Part shown: piece after piece, positions 41,002-50,900 of the stretch
Layout of the letters: every line of letters begins with the position of its first letter
How positions within the stretch are numbered: position 1 is the first letter of the stretch
Origin: a virus
Strand: one strand, 5' to 3'
Virus record (IMG/VR): IMGVR_UViG_3300045918_000207
Location: 1 to 62,073 of that record
DNA: 62,073 nt
Notes under the pieces: model-generated
Told to the model about the DNA's origin: nothing
Databases searched by the model: none
The model's input: the letters and a program-made list of their open reading frames with translations, nothing else
Made by a program: the position numbers and the translations under genes

Positions 41002-43437
41002 TTGGCAAGTACGTCCCCTTATAATTACCCTGATGCCTCGATAGACCCCCGCAAAAAGGGGCTTGAATGGCTTATAAAATACGCAAATGCGGCTTTTTAT
41101 GACCGTAAAGGTTACCAACCATTGTCAATCAATCAGGCGACAATAGGTAACCAAAAAATGTCTGAAATAAGGCTTTACTCATTAGGTAAGCAGCCTATTA
41201 ACAAATACAGAAAGATACTTACAGGAACAGAACAGGAAGATAATACATGGCTTAATTTAGATTGGTCAGTAGCTAATATCCTTTCAAAATTCAGAGAAAT
41301 AGCCATTTCAAAGATAATGCAGGTCATGTACGATGTACAGGCAAGTGCAGTAGACCCAATGTCACGTACCATAGAAGATGAATATTTTAACAAGATGAAG
41401 GTTAAAATAATGATGCGTCAGGCAGCAGAACAAGCAGGTAATCAGGAATTAGCCCAACACCCAATGTTAAAGGCTCAAACAGGTGAACCCGAAGATGAAG
41501 AACAGCTACAAATAGATATGGAATATGGCTACAAGACCGAAATGGAAATGGAAGCCGAACAAGCCATAACATTAATTCTCCAACAAAACGATAGCGAAGA
41601 ATACCGCAAAAGCACCATTGAAGATTGGTATGATTTCGGTATTGCAGGGTATAAGCAATGGATTGATGAAAATGGGATGGTGAAATTCAGGGCAGTAAAA
41701 CCTGAAAATCTTGTTATTTCATACTGCCAAAACAGAAACTTTTCGGATGCAGTACACATGGGAGAAGGAATACAGGTACAAGTTAATGACTTAGTACCTT
41801 TTTTCACACGTGACCAAATAATTTATATATGCAAAAATATAGCAGGTAAATGGGGTAATCCTGCATCCTTCACACCAACAGTAGATAGGTTTTGGGATAG
41901 CTTTAAGGTACTTGTTTTTGACCTTGAGTTAATCACATGGAACACATACGTTTATAAGGATGAAATAGACGGAAGGGGTAATGAAAGGTTTGGTAAAACA
42001 GCCTACGAAAACCTGCAATTTGTAAAGGGTGGGCAATCAAAAGAAGATGCAGAATACTTAGCACCAATGGAAGATTCTGCACAGAAACAAGGTTCAGCTA
42101 CACCTAAATACATGAACATTACCAAAAAAGTAAAGTATAAAATTAAGTGGATAGTAGGAACAGATTTTGCCTATGATTATGGTGAAGCAGAAAACCAACC
42201 ACGTAAACTTTCTTCATGGTGGGATACACAACTTAACTACCATTGCTACGCATGGAACTTTAATAAAATGATGTTTAGTGGTATTACTGAAAGGCTTATA
42301 CCTATTCAAGATAACTACCAATTAACATGGATGCGTTTACAGAACCTTAAAGCAAAACTTATCCCGTACTTAATTACATTGGATTTGGATGCTTTGGAGA
42401 ATGTAGCATTGGGTAAGGGTGGGGAAGATATGACACCAAAAGAAATCGTAAACTTCATGTTTGAAAATAACGTGTTCGTTTATAGAAGTGGTGAAGTATT
42501 TAGTGGTAAGCAAGCCAACTATAACCCCGCAGCAATATTGCCATCAGGACAATTACAAGCCTTTACACAACTATACGAAGATTTGCGTTTCTCTATTCAA
42601 CAAATGAGAGATATATCAGGGTTGAATGAAGTTACAGACGGTAGTTCACCTAACGCAAAAATGCTTACCACAGGATTAGAACTTGCTAATCAAGGAACAA
42701 ACAATGCCATATACATGATAATGGATGCCGATAGGAAATTATTGGGTAAGCATTATGATGGTATCATGCAGAACATACAGATAGCAGTTAAGTTAGGTAA
42801 GGTTGAAGGGTACGTAAAAGCATTGGGTACAGGTACAGTTAGATTCTTGAATATTAGCCCCGACATTGCATTATCTGAATTTGGAATATTTGTTAATCCA
42901 GTACCAACAGCAGAAGAAAGACAACAGCTTATCGCTGAACTTAATTTAAAGGATAGTCAAGGCTTAATAGACCCCGCAGATAAGATAACAGTAATGACTT
43001 GCACCAACTTAAAACAGGCTGCAAAATTACTTGCTTACAGGGTTAAAAAACGTCAAGAACAGCAGCAGCAATTTGCACTACAACAGACCCAAGTTAAGCA
43101 ACAAGGGGATGCACAGATAGCTATGCAGATTGAACAAATGAGGCAGCAGACTATAATGATGCAAACACAAGGCACATTACAAATAGAAAACTTGAAAGGT
43201 GAGTGGATGTATAAGACTGAAATGATGAAGAAAACAAGTGACCAAACAGAAGCACAAATACAAGCAGAATCCAAAACAGTAGGTAATCAAATTCAGGCAG
43301 AAGCTAAAAAAGAAGCAGCACATATAGCAGCAGGTAGTCATTTAGCAGGTACACATTTGAAAGGACAGGCAGATTTACTAATGACTGAAATGGATAATAA
43401 CACAGCAAAAGAAACTGCTAAGAAAAAAACAGCTTAA
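41002..43437 (+). CDS. portal protein (TTG start)
   Basis: 811 residues, portal-like. The N-terminal part (PRKKGLEWLIKYANAAFYDR) and the middle (DWYDFGIAGYKQWIDENGMV, then FRAVKPENLVISY) match crAss-like and related large portals: wing, stem helices, and a clip. GLNEVTDGSSPNAKMLTTGL in the second half is the helical stem/crown region, and the end is Gln-rich (QEQQQQFALQQTQVKQQGDA). The best start is TTG at 41002: an in-frame stop lies at 40966 and no ATG follows for about 50 codons. The portal anchors the packaging motor and the tail. Confidence 0.82.
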   Translation: MASTSPYNYPDASIDPRKKGLEWLIKYANAAFYDRKGYQPLSINQATIGNQKMSEIRLYSLGKQPINKYRKILTGTEQEDNTWLNLDWSVANILSKFREIAISKIMQVMYDVQASAVDPMSRTIEDEYFNKMKVKIMMRQAAEQAGNQELAQHPMLKAQTGEPEDEEQLQIDMEYGYKTEMEMEAEQAITLILQQNDSEEYRKSTIEDWYDFGIAGYKQWIDENGMVKFRAVKPENLVISYCQNRNFSDAVHMGEGIQVQVNDLVPFFTRDQIIYICKNIAGKWGNPASFTPTVDRFWDSFKVLVFDLELITWNTYVYKDEIDGRGNERFGKTAYENLQFVKGGQSKEDAEYLAPMEDSAQKQGSATPKYMNITKKVKYKIKWIVGTDFAYDYGEAENQPRKLSSWWDTQLNYHCYAWNFNKMMFSGITERLIPIQDNYQLTWMRLQNLKAKLIPYLITLDLDALENVALGKGGEDMTPKEIVNFMFENNVFVYRSGEVFSGKQANYNPAAILPSGQLQAFTQLYEDLRFSIQQMRDISGLNEVTDGSSPNAKMLTTGLELANQGTNNAIYMIMDADRKLLGKHYDGIMQNIQIAVKLGKVEGYVKALGTGTVRFLNISPDIALSEFGIFVNPVPTAEERQQLIAELNLKDSQGLIDPADKITVMTCTNLKQAAKLLAYRVKKRQEQQQQFALQQTQVKQQGDAQIAMQIEQMRQQTIMMQTQGTLQIENLKGEWMYKTEMMKKTSDQTEAQIQAESKTVGNQIQAEAKKEAAHIAAGSHLAGTHLKGQADLLMTEMDNNTAKETAKKKTA

Positions 43438-43452
43438 TCAAACTAAAAATAT

Positions 43453-44541
43453 ATGACAATTTCAGATTTAGTAAAAGCAGAAGAAACAAAACAAACGCAA
43501 GATACAGTAATACCCGAAGCGTCAACTACAACAGTAACACCCGAAGGTGATTTACAAAATAATGTAGTACCCGAAGCACCCGTAATTACACCCGAAGCAG
43601 AAGAAAACGTTTCTACTTTTACCATACCTGAATTTACAGAACCTACCCAAACAGGGGTATCAGAAAAAACAGAAACAACTACTGCAACACCGTCAACTAA
43701 TTGGCAGGATATTGTTAAGACGGTAGATAAAAAAGAGTTAGCCAAAGCAGCAGGTATATCAGACTTCGCACTTGAATTGAATGAGTATATTAATAGTGGT
43801 GGGGATGCTTCTGATTATATAGCAGCAAAAGGAATTGATTGGAATAAAATACCCGATGCAGATTTAATTATTGATGAATTAAGAAAAGAATACCCCGATG
43901 CTAATAACCAACAGTTACAAAGGTTATTTAATAAAAAGTATAACCAAACTGATTTAGCAGACGATGAAGATAGAGAAGATGGAGAGTTACTAATGAAAGC
44001 AGATGCCCGTAAAGTAAGGCAAGCAAGAATTGAGTATCAGCAGAAATTTAAAATGCCTGAACAAGTGAAACAGCAAGAATCACTTGATTTAGAACAAATA
44101 AAGTTGGAAGCCGAGCAAGCACAGATGGCAGAATTTGAAAAGGTTAAGTCATTTTATGACAACCACGAAGCAACCAAAAACCTAATTAATAGCAAGAGAG
44201 TTGCCGTCAAGTTAGGTGAAAAAGGTTCTTTCAATTTCAATATTGACAAGCCCGAAGTGCTTATGCAAATGTTGTTGGATGGTAAGACATGGCAAGCAGT
44301 AACATCTAATAAGCAGGGAGAGCCTGACGTAGAAAAGTTACAAGAAATTGCCCTGCATGCCGCAAATCCAAATTACAACATGGACTTAGTAAACTACGGC
44401 ATCGCTTTAGGAAAAAAGATGATGGTAGAAGAAGGTCAAAATGCGAAGCGTCCAATAGGTTCAGTACCCGGAAGTGATGGAGTAAGTAAAGGACTTGTTA
44501 TTAAAGGAACAGGTACGCTAAAACAGCACATGGGTAATTAG
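43453..44541 (+). CDS. putative scaffold or head protein (362 aa)
   Basis: The first 80 residues are Thr/Pro/Glu-rich and likely disordered; the rest is helical and acidic with a coiled part near 190-230. It lies between portal and capsid genes, where scaffold proteins are usual, and the composition fits. No prohead protease is recognised next to it. Ends 24 bases before the capsid gene. Confidence 0.6.
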   Translation: MTISDLVKAEETKQTQDTVIPEASTTTVTPEGDLQNNVVPEAPVITPEAEENVSTFTIPEFTEPTQTGVSEKTETTTATPSTNWQDIVKTVDKKELAKAAGISDFALELNEYINSGGDASDYIAAKGIDWNKIPDADLIIDELRKEYPDANNQQLQRLFNKKYNQTDLADDEDREDGELLMKADARKVRQARIEYQQKFKMPEQVKQQESLDLEQIKLEAEQAQMAEFEKVKSFYDNHEATKNLINSKRVAVKLGEKGSFNFNIDKPEVLMQMLLDGKTWQAVTSNKQGEPDVEKLQEIALHAANPNYNMDLVNYGIALGKKMMVEEGQNAKRPIGSVPGSDGVSKGLVIKGTGTLKQHMGN

Positions 44542-44565
44542 TAAACAATTTAAACTAAAAATCAA

Positions 44566-45909
44566 ATGTCAAGTTACGGTAATATAACCAAATCGTATGT
44601 GTCTGCCGTTGACCCTGTAATTGATACAAGGGAAATCAACAAAAATGTAGCCGATGTAAACAATCAGGACTACTTAACAGACATAATGAACTGGGGCGAC
44701 AGAAAAAAAGTAATCGCCACAGGTCAACCAATTTACTACACTTTCGTAAATGAAAGCGTATTCAAAAAAGTAACTGTTACATCAGTAACAAGTGGTAGTG
44801 GAACAACTACTCTTATTCTTGTATTGACAGCAGCTACATCAGGTCAAACTAAAGTTCAGGACTTGCTGAAATTCACAGATAATAATGTGGGTATCGTGTA
44901 TGCAGTATCTACTTCATCAGGGGTTGATACTATCACAGTTAAGAGTGTTGCAGGTGCAAACATCGTTTGTACAGCAGCAGATAAATTAGCTGTATTTTCA
45001 GTTGCAATGGGTGAAAGAAGTGATGCTCCATCAAACGAGCGTTTCGGATTAACCCGTTACTCTAACAAGTATCAAATTTTCTCTGTAACATCTGAAATTA
45101 CAGACGTTCAAAATGCAGCTACCGTAGAGGTAGACTTTGAAGGTCAACCTAAATGGGTAGTTAAAGACCACATTGAGAAGAAATTGAAACTTAAAGGAGT
45201 AGTTAATGCTGCATTTATCGGTGGTGATATTTCAGTTACTTCATTCTCTGATACCAACCCTTACTTAGTTGACCAAAACATCGTAACAGGTGGTGGTGGT
45301 AGCGGTGCAGTACAGACCACAAGAGGTACTGATAAGTATTGCGAATTATACGGTACTACCCTTAATACAGGTGGTGGTGCTTATACCATTGGTGCAGTAG
45401 ACGATGCTTTGGATAACCTTACAGCATTGAAAGCACCTACTGACTACTTAGTAGTTGGTGGTAAAAAAGCCCGTAGAAAAGTTGATACTTTTTGGAAAAA
45501 TCTTGGTTCTTCAGGGGTAACTTCTGTACGTCTTAACATTGACGGAAAAGAACTGGATTTGGAAGTAGATAAAGTGGATTATGGTGGTTATTCACTGCAC
45601 TACATGACAATGCCTATTTTGGATAACCCTGATATGTTCTCCGAAGTAGTTATCTCAAAATCTCTGTACTACATGCCATACAACGCAAGCGTTAAGGTAA
45701 TGGGCGGTGGTTTTGAACCTGCAATGCAGATTCGTTATGTACCTGCACAGAATTTGTACGGTAGTGAAATGATTGGTGAAACCCATAGCGGTGCATTATC
45801 TCCAATTAATCCTAACGGAACAGTTCAGGAGTGGAAAATGATTTACACTACCAAACAAGGTAATGAAATCTTAGCCCCTTCATTCTTGTTACGTCAGCAA
45901 GTTAGTTAG
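44566..45909 (+). CDS. major capsid protein
   Basis: 447 residues, in the right place after portal and scaffold and before a strong terminator. A Gly/Ser/Thr-rich insertion (TSVTSGSGTTTLILVLTAAT) sits at about 60-140. The end of the chain (GGFEPAMQIRYVPAQNLYGS) is beta-rich. The size and order fit an HK97-fold capsid with an added domain; the fold itself is inferred. Codon choice leans more to C-ending codons than in neighbours, as expected for a highly expressed gene. Confidence 0.75.
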   Translation: MSSYGNITKSYVSAVDPVIDTREINKNVADVNNQDYLTDIMNWGDRKKVIATGQPIYYTFVNESVFKKVTVTSVTSGSGTTTLILVLTAATSGQTKVQDLLKFTDNNVGIVYAVSTSSGVDTITVKSVAGANIVCTAADKLAVFSVAMGERSDAPSNERFGLTRYSNKYQIFSVTSEITDVQNAATVEVDFEGQPKWVVKDHIEKKLKLKGVVNAAFIGGDISVTSFSDTNPYLVDQNIVTGGGGSGAVQTTRGTDKYCELYGTTLNTGGGAYTIGAVDDALDNLTALKAPTDYLVVGGKKARRKVDTFWKNLGSSGVTSVRLNIDGKELDLEVDKVDYGGYSLHYMTMPILDNPDMFSEVVISKSLYYMPYNASVKVMGGGFEPAMQIRYVPAQNLYGSEMIGETHSGALSPINPNGTVQEWKMIYTTKQGNEILAPSFLLRQQVS

Positions 45910-45917
45910 TAACCATA

Positions 45918-45950
45918 GGGGAGGGATGAAATACTCTCTCCCCTTTTTTT
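45918..45950 (+). terminator. terminator after capsid gene
   Basis: GGGGAG (45918-45923) pairs with CTCCCC, forming a stem around GGATGAAATACTCT, followed by seven T (45944-45950). It separates the capsid gene from the tail-fibre block and would keep capsid mRNA abundant. Confidence 0.85.
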
Positions 45951-45968
45951 ATAAAACAAAAATAACGT

Positions 45969-46847
45969 ATGAAAACAGTTAAAGACTTCAACAACATTTC
46001 TGAAAAACTAAAAGCAGAAATACCTGTATTAGCACCCGAACAAGTGGCAACATTTCAAATGCTAAATGGCAGACCTAACCCCGATGATGATGATAAGAAA
46101 AAGAATCCAATGTTGTTTGGTAAGAAACAATTACAAACACAATTCAGAATCTTTGACAAGTACAAGAAAGATAGTACAGGAAAAGAAGTAGGTGGTTATG
46201 TTGACATTGTATTAGCAGAAGATTGGGTTGAGGATAAGCCTACCAAATCTAAAATGTATGTAGCAGGATTTGGGGATGGTTTCTTTACAGGTAAATTTGA
46301 TTTAGTTGGTGGCAGAATTGAAGATGAAGAACTTTACGAAGTATTAATGCTTTCACCCGAAAGAGAAGGTTCACCATGTCCTAATAAATCAATTCAACCA
46401 TTATTTAAATTGGTTGATTTCAAAAAAGAAGCAGAAAAGAAAACAAAAGATTTAACCAAATTCCGTAGAGCAGTTGATTTGGCTATTAGTATTAATGCCG
46501 ATGATGCAGCAGTAGTATTACGTTCTATTAACAGAAGCTATACCGATGCAGACGAAAGAATTGCAGCAGTAGGAGAATTAGCACGTACTAACCCTGATTT
46601 ATTCCTTACTATCTATGACGACCCACAGAAAGCAACCAAAGCAACTTTAAAAGAAGCAATGGAAGCAGGTATCATTGGAATAGATGCAAAAGGAGTAGTA
46701 TCAATGGGTACAGAAACATTAACCACTATCAAAACAAAAGATGGTGTTGAATTACTTGAAAAACTTACATCATGGGTAAATTCAGCACAAAATGGTAAAG
46801 ATGTTTTTGATTTAATTAAAAAGCAATTACAGCCAACAATGGCTTAA
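45969..46847 (+). CDS. capsid-adjacent structural protein (292 aa)
   Basis: Begins MKTVKDFNNISEKLKAEIPV; has a basic-acidic N-terminus and many Asp/Lys. The C-terminal half is Ala-rich and helical (FRRAVDLAISINADDAAVVL), with no membrane segment. Flanked by two terminators, so probably made in its own amounts. I see no known motif; a decoration or head-completion role is possible from position. Confidence 0.55.
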   Translation: MKTVKDFNNISEKLKAEIPVLAPEQVATFQMLNGRPNPDDDDKKKNPMLFGKKQLQTQFRIFDKYKKDSTGKEVGGYVDIVLAEDWVEDKPTKSKMYVAGFGDGFFTGKFDLVGGRIEDEELYEVLMLSPEREGSPCPNKSIQPLFKLVDFKKEAEKKTKDLTKFRRAVDLAISINADDAAVVLRSINRSYTDADERIAAVGELARTNPDLFLTIYDDPQKATKATLKEAMEAGIIGIDAKGVVSMGTETLTTIKTKDGVELLEKLTSWVNSAQNGKDVFDLIKKQLQPTMA

Positions 46848-46856
46848 ATGATAACT

Positions 46857-46884
46857 ACCTACCCAATGTAAAAGTTGGGTAGGT
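46857..46884 (+). terminator. terminator or hairpin after capsid-adjacent gene
   Basis: ACCTACCCAA (46857-46866) pairs perfectly with TTGGGTAGGT (46875-46884) around loop TGTAAAAG; the following TTTAAAAAT is only weakly T-rich, so it may be a partial terminator or an mRNA-end stabiliser. Confidence 0.7.
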
Positions 46885-46899
46885 TTAAAAATTACCATT

Positions 46900-47418
46900 A
46901 TGAGTTTTACGCAAAACTTTAGCATAACAGCTAATATTACGACACCTTCCGCATTTAGTCTTTCCGATACAAGCGTTGGAAGCGATGGTGCAATTACGGG
47001 AAGGTATGTATATGTACAAACAAATGATGGTAGTTATTTAACTCCTACAGGAAATTCAGGGAATGGAATAAACTGGACATTAGCAAGTGGGGCAGCTATT
47101 ACGATTGATTGTATGGATAAAGACTATGCTTTAAACATTACAGTATTTTGGATAGGGGGAAGTACAATACTTTATCAAAAAACAATACTTGCAGAATTTA
47201 ATGCTTACGCAAGAACATATAGAGCAAAACTATTCAAATCAATAGCTACTAATCCTAAACAATTAGATAACGCTAACTTCTTTAATGTTTACTCTAATAT
47301 CACAACGTATATCAATGGTGCTAACGAAGCCGTAACATTAATGAGTGACATTACGTTGGCACAATTAGGAAATAATAAGGCTAAATTTTATATAGATAAT
47401 CCTCAACTCGCTTTCTGA
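46900..47418 (+). CDS. hypothetical structural protein, beta-rich (172 aa)
   Basis: Starts MSFTQNFSITANITTPSAFS; Thr/Ser/Asn-rich, likely all-beta, like the small proteins that sit just before phage tail fibres and connect them. No motif identifies it. The next gene starts on its last base (TGATG), so the two are coupled. Confidence 0.5.
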   Translation: MSFTQNFSITANITTPSAFSLSDTSVGSDGAITGRYVYVQTNDGSYLTPTGNSGNGINWTLASGAAITIDCMDKDYALNITVFWIGGSTILYQKTILAEFNAYARTYRAKLFKSIATNPKQLDNANFFNVYSNITTYINGANEAVTLMSDITLAQLGNNKAKFYIDNPQLAF

Positions 47419-47936
47419 TGTCAATAGCAAACACACTAAATATCGCCAAAGTTTGTGTATCCTTAACTATTCAAGCAATCGAACAGGGCTTGGAAAAGGA
47501 TTTATTATTGCCATTGAAAATTGATATATCACAGCAAGTAGTAAATGATATTAATACAGACGATTCAAGTAATGCTGATTTAACTGCAATGAGTAATCAG
47601 CTTTTTGCTATGTGTGGTGGGTATGCTTTTGAAGCACAACGAGTATTAAACTTAGGTGGCGGTGGAATAGTTGCTACAACACCTGCGGGAAGCGGATTAA
47701 CACCTTTTCCTATATCTCATGTAGTTACAGTAGGTGAATCAGGTTCTATGACTATAAGCAGTACAGCATGGGTGGGGCTTGAAGATATTAACCAAGTGGT
47801 TATTAATCAATCAGTATTCCAAGTGGGTTATCAGTTTACATTTAACCCACTTTCAGGCGTATTCGATTTCTCATTAACAGGATATACATTACAAACGGGC
47901 GACATAATTACATCATTCGGCTTCATGCCTGTTTAA
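47418..47936 (+). CDS. hypothetical structural protein (172 aa)
   Basis: Starts on the last base of the previous stop. N-terminal half helical (IDISQQVVNDINTDDSSNAD), C-terminal half beta and Gly/Ser-rich, similar in style to a fibre-attachment or chaperone-like protein. Followed 12 bases later by the tail fibre gene. No family recognised. Confidence 0.5.
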   Translation: MSIANTLNIAKVCVSLTIQAIEQGLEKDLLLPLKIDISQQVVNDINTDDSSNADLTAMSNQLFAMCGGYAFEAQRVLNLGGGGIVATTPAGSGLTPFPISHVVTVGESGSMTISSTAWVGLEDINQVVINQSVFQVGYQFTFNPLSGVFDFSLTGYTLQTGDIITSFGFMPV

Positions 47937-47948
47937 ATAATACAATCA

Positions 47949-50900
47949 ATGAAAAAAACATTAATACTACTAAGTTTTATTTTAGCAGCAGTAGCTTTAT
48001 TTTCTTTTAAGAGTGGAGTTGGTAAAATGCCAACTTCTTCTTTAGATACTTTTATTAATAAGCTATCAGTAGGTGCAGCTACTACTTTATATTATAGCAA
48101 GGGTGGTTTACAGGGGGATTCAGCATTAATACTTCCTAAAAATAGTTTTGCAGATACCACAGCAGCTAATTTTAGTCGTGCAGCAGCATACAATGGTAGT
48201 CTTATATTAGTAGGTAGTGATGTTTGGGTAAGAACATTAAACCCTAATCGTTGGAATAAATTTGCGACAAGTAGCGGCGGTGCTTATGTTTTGGTAGCAG
48301 ATACATCAACAATGTTATTGCCATATTTAAGAAAAACTGATACTGCCTATATGCTTGCAAACAGATTGAAAATATCTGATACTGCTAATATGTTAGCTAA
48401 CCGTTTGAAGATAAGTGATACTACTAATATGATGAGTGGGTATTTAAGAAGTGGCAATGCTAAAAATGGTACAGTAACAAATGTTTCAGGTACAGGTGCT
48501 TTATCCTTTGCAAATGCTACTACTACACCCGTAGGAACTATTGATACATCATGGGCAGACGGATTGACTACAAGGAAAAGGATGCGTCAAATAGCAGATA
48601 GCTTACAAGCAAATATTACGGCTTCCGTTACAGGGGTAAGTTCCTTTGCTTTTACAAATGCAAATGGTATTTCAGGTTCAGTAGCTACGCCAACAACCAC
48701 ACCAAATCTTACATTAAGTTTAGGTGATATTACTCCTACATCAGTAAATGCAAGCGGTAATATTACAGCAACAAATTTCTATGGTAATGGTGCAACATTA
48801 AGTGGTATAGAAAGATACACGGATACGGCATCATTAGTAGCACCTTATTTACGTAAAAGTGATACAGCGTATATGTTGAGTAACAGACTTAAAATATCTG
48901 ATACTGCTAATATGCTTACGGGGTACACAAGGGTATTAAGATTTACTGATTCATTAAGTGCAATACAAGGTAGAATACAAACTAAGTTAGCTATATCAGA
49001 TAGCCTTACAGGTGGATATACTTCTTGGCTTTTAACAAAGAAAAAAATAGATAGTTTAGGAACAGTAATTGGTACAAAAGGAACGGGTACATTAACATCG
49101 GCAGCATTAATATTGCCTTCTTTTATTACAGTATCAGGTTCGCCAATAACTACATCAGGAACATTTGTTGGTACGTTAGCAAATCAAACTGCTAATAAAG
49201 TGTTTGCTTCTGCTACATCAGGTGCAGCAGCACAACCAACATTTCGTGCATTAGTAGCAGGTGATATACCTGCATTGCCTTATGTGTTAATTTCAGATAC
49301 AGCAGCAATGCTCGCAGGGGTAACATTAGATAGGGTTTTAACAAATGGTAATACAAGTAGCAGGGATGCAACAGTAGGAATGTTTACGGCAACAACAAGA
49401 CCTACATTATACACCCCAACAATAAGAGTAGGAACTTTATCGGGTTCATCTAATACATCTACTCAAACAGGATTAAATATAAGTACAGATTACAATGATG
49501 ATTTAATCGAATCAGGTCACGGTATAGCGGTTAGAGATAAATGGAGAGTAACAGGTATGCCTTATGCAAGTGCTGATTTTAGTACAACTTTTACAGGGTC
49601 AACTACTTTGCGTGACCATGCAATAGGTGTGCAGGTAACACCGAGTGATAGTTCAGTAGCATTGAATTTCACAAATCTAAACGGGTATAATTACACTCCT
49701 CACATGGCAGCTACTACTACCGATTCCATTGTAGGGTTTAAAATGTCCTCTTTACAAATAGGAACAGCCAGTTACAAAGCGGCTTTATTATCAAACGATA
49801 ACACAGCCATTATTGATATTGGTGGTAGATATAAGTCACGTTCTGCCCCTGTTGGTTATGCAACAGGATTTAAAACAGGTGGATGGTTAGATAGTATACC
49901 AATTTATAATCACCCTACCATTGGTTCATTTCAGTATAATACAACATCATGGCCTTCGACAGACGCTGCACAATTAAGAGGGAGGGCGTTATTTAATTCA
50001 GATGCCTTTTTTATTTGGAATAATACGACAGTAGCACCGGGCGTTCAAACTATTTTTGAGATGGGTTCTCCCAATGGGTTAGGTGCTAATAGGCTTTCAG
50101 GTATGTTATTTAAAACCGTTTTATACAACCAATACACAGGGGCAGCACAATTACAGCAGTACACAAGTAAATCAGATGGAACTTTTGGGTTATGGTCAAC
50201 CGTAGATAGTTTGCAAAAGGTAACATCATACGGTATTGATAGTTATGATAATAATAAACATTCGCAGTTTGGAACATATACAAAGGTAGATAAGTCTTAC
50301 GTTGATAGCGTTATTACTGCAAGCCCTTCGGGAACAGTTACAAGCATAGCAACAAATACAGGTAGTGGTATTACAGGTGGAACTATTACATCTACGGGAA
50401 CTATTGCAGCAGATACTACCACCACTCTTTCTACTAAAGCTAATGTTACTGCCCTATTATTAGGTAAGTTAAATTTGAGTGATACTGCTTCTATGCTTTC
50501 TAACTTATTACGTAAAACAGATACATCATTAATGCTTTCTCCGTATGTAAATTACGCAGGTAGTGGATTAACTAAATTAGGTCAATCATTGAGATTAGGT
50601 GGGTTATTAAGTCAAAATGCAATAGTAACGGATAGTACATTCTCAATGGTCTTTTCTAACACTAAAAAAATAAATAATAGTTCAAAATTTGGGGTGAACG
50701 GGGAACTTAATTTATGGGGTGTGACATCAGACGATAACACACAAAATTTATATTCAGGTGGGTATAATTCGATGTCTGTTAATTCAGCAGCATCGTATAA
50801 CCTTAATTATAAAAGTGTGTACGGGGCAAATGTAAATGCACTATTTATGAACAATACAGGTTCAGTAAGTGGTGGTAGCCCTATTGCATCATCAGTAGCT

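Noticed and set aside
40832-41118. Frames 40832-41044 (plus) and 40846-41118 (minus) between GT25-like and portal genes
   Set aside because: They span two confident genes and low-complexity A/T sequence; composition is unlike the other genes.
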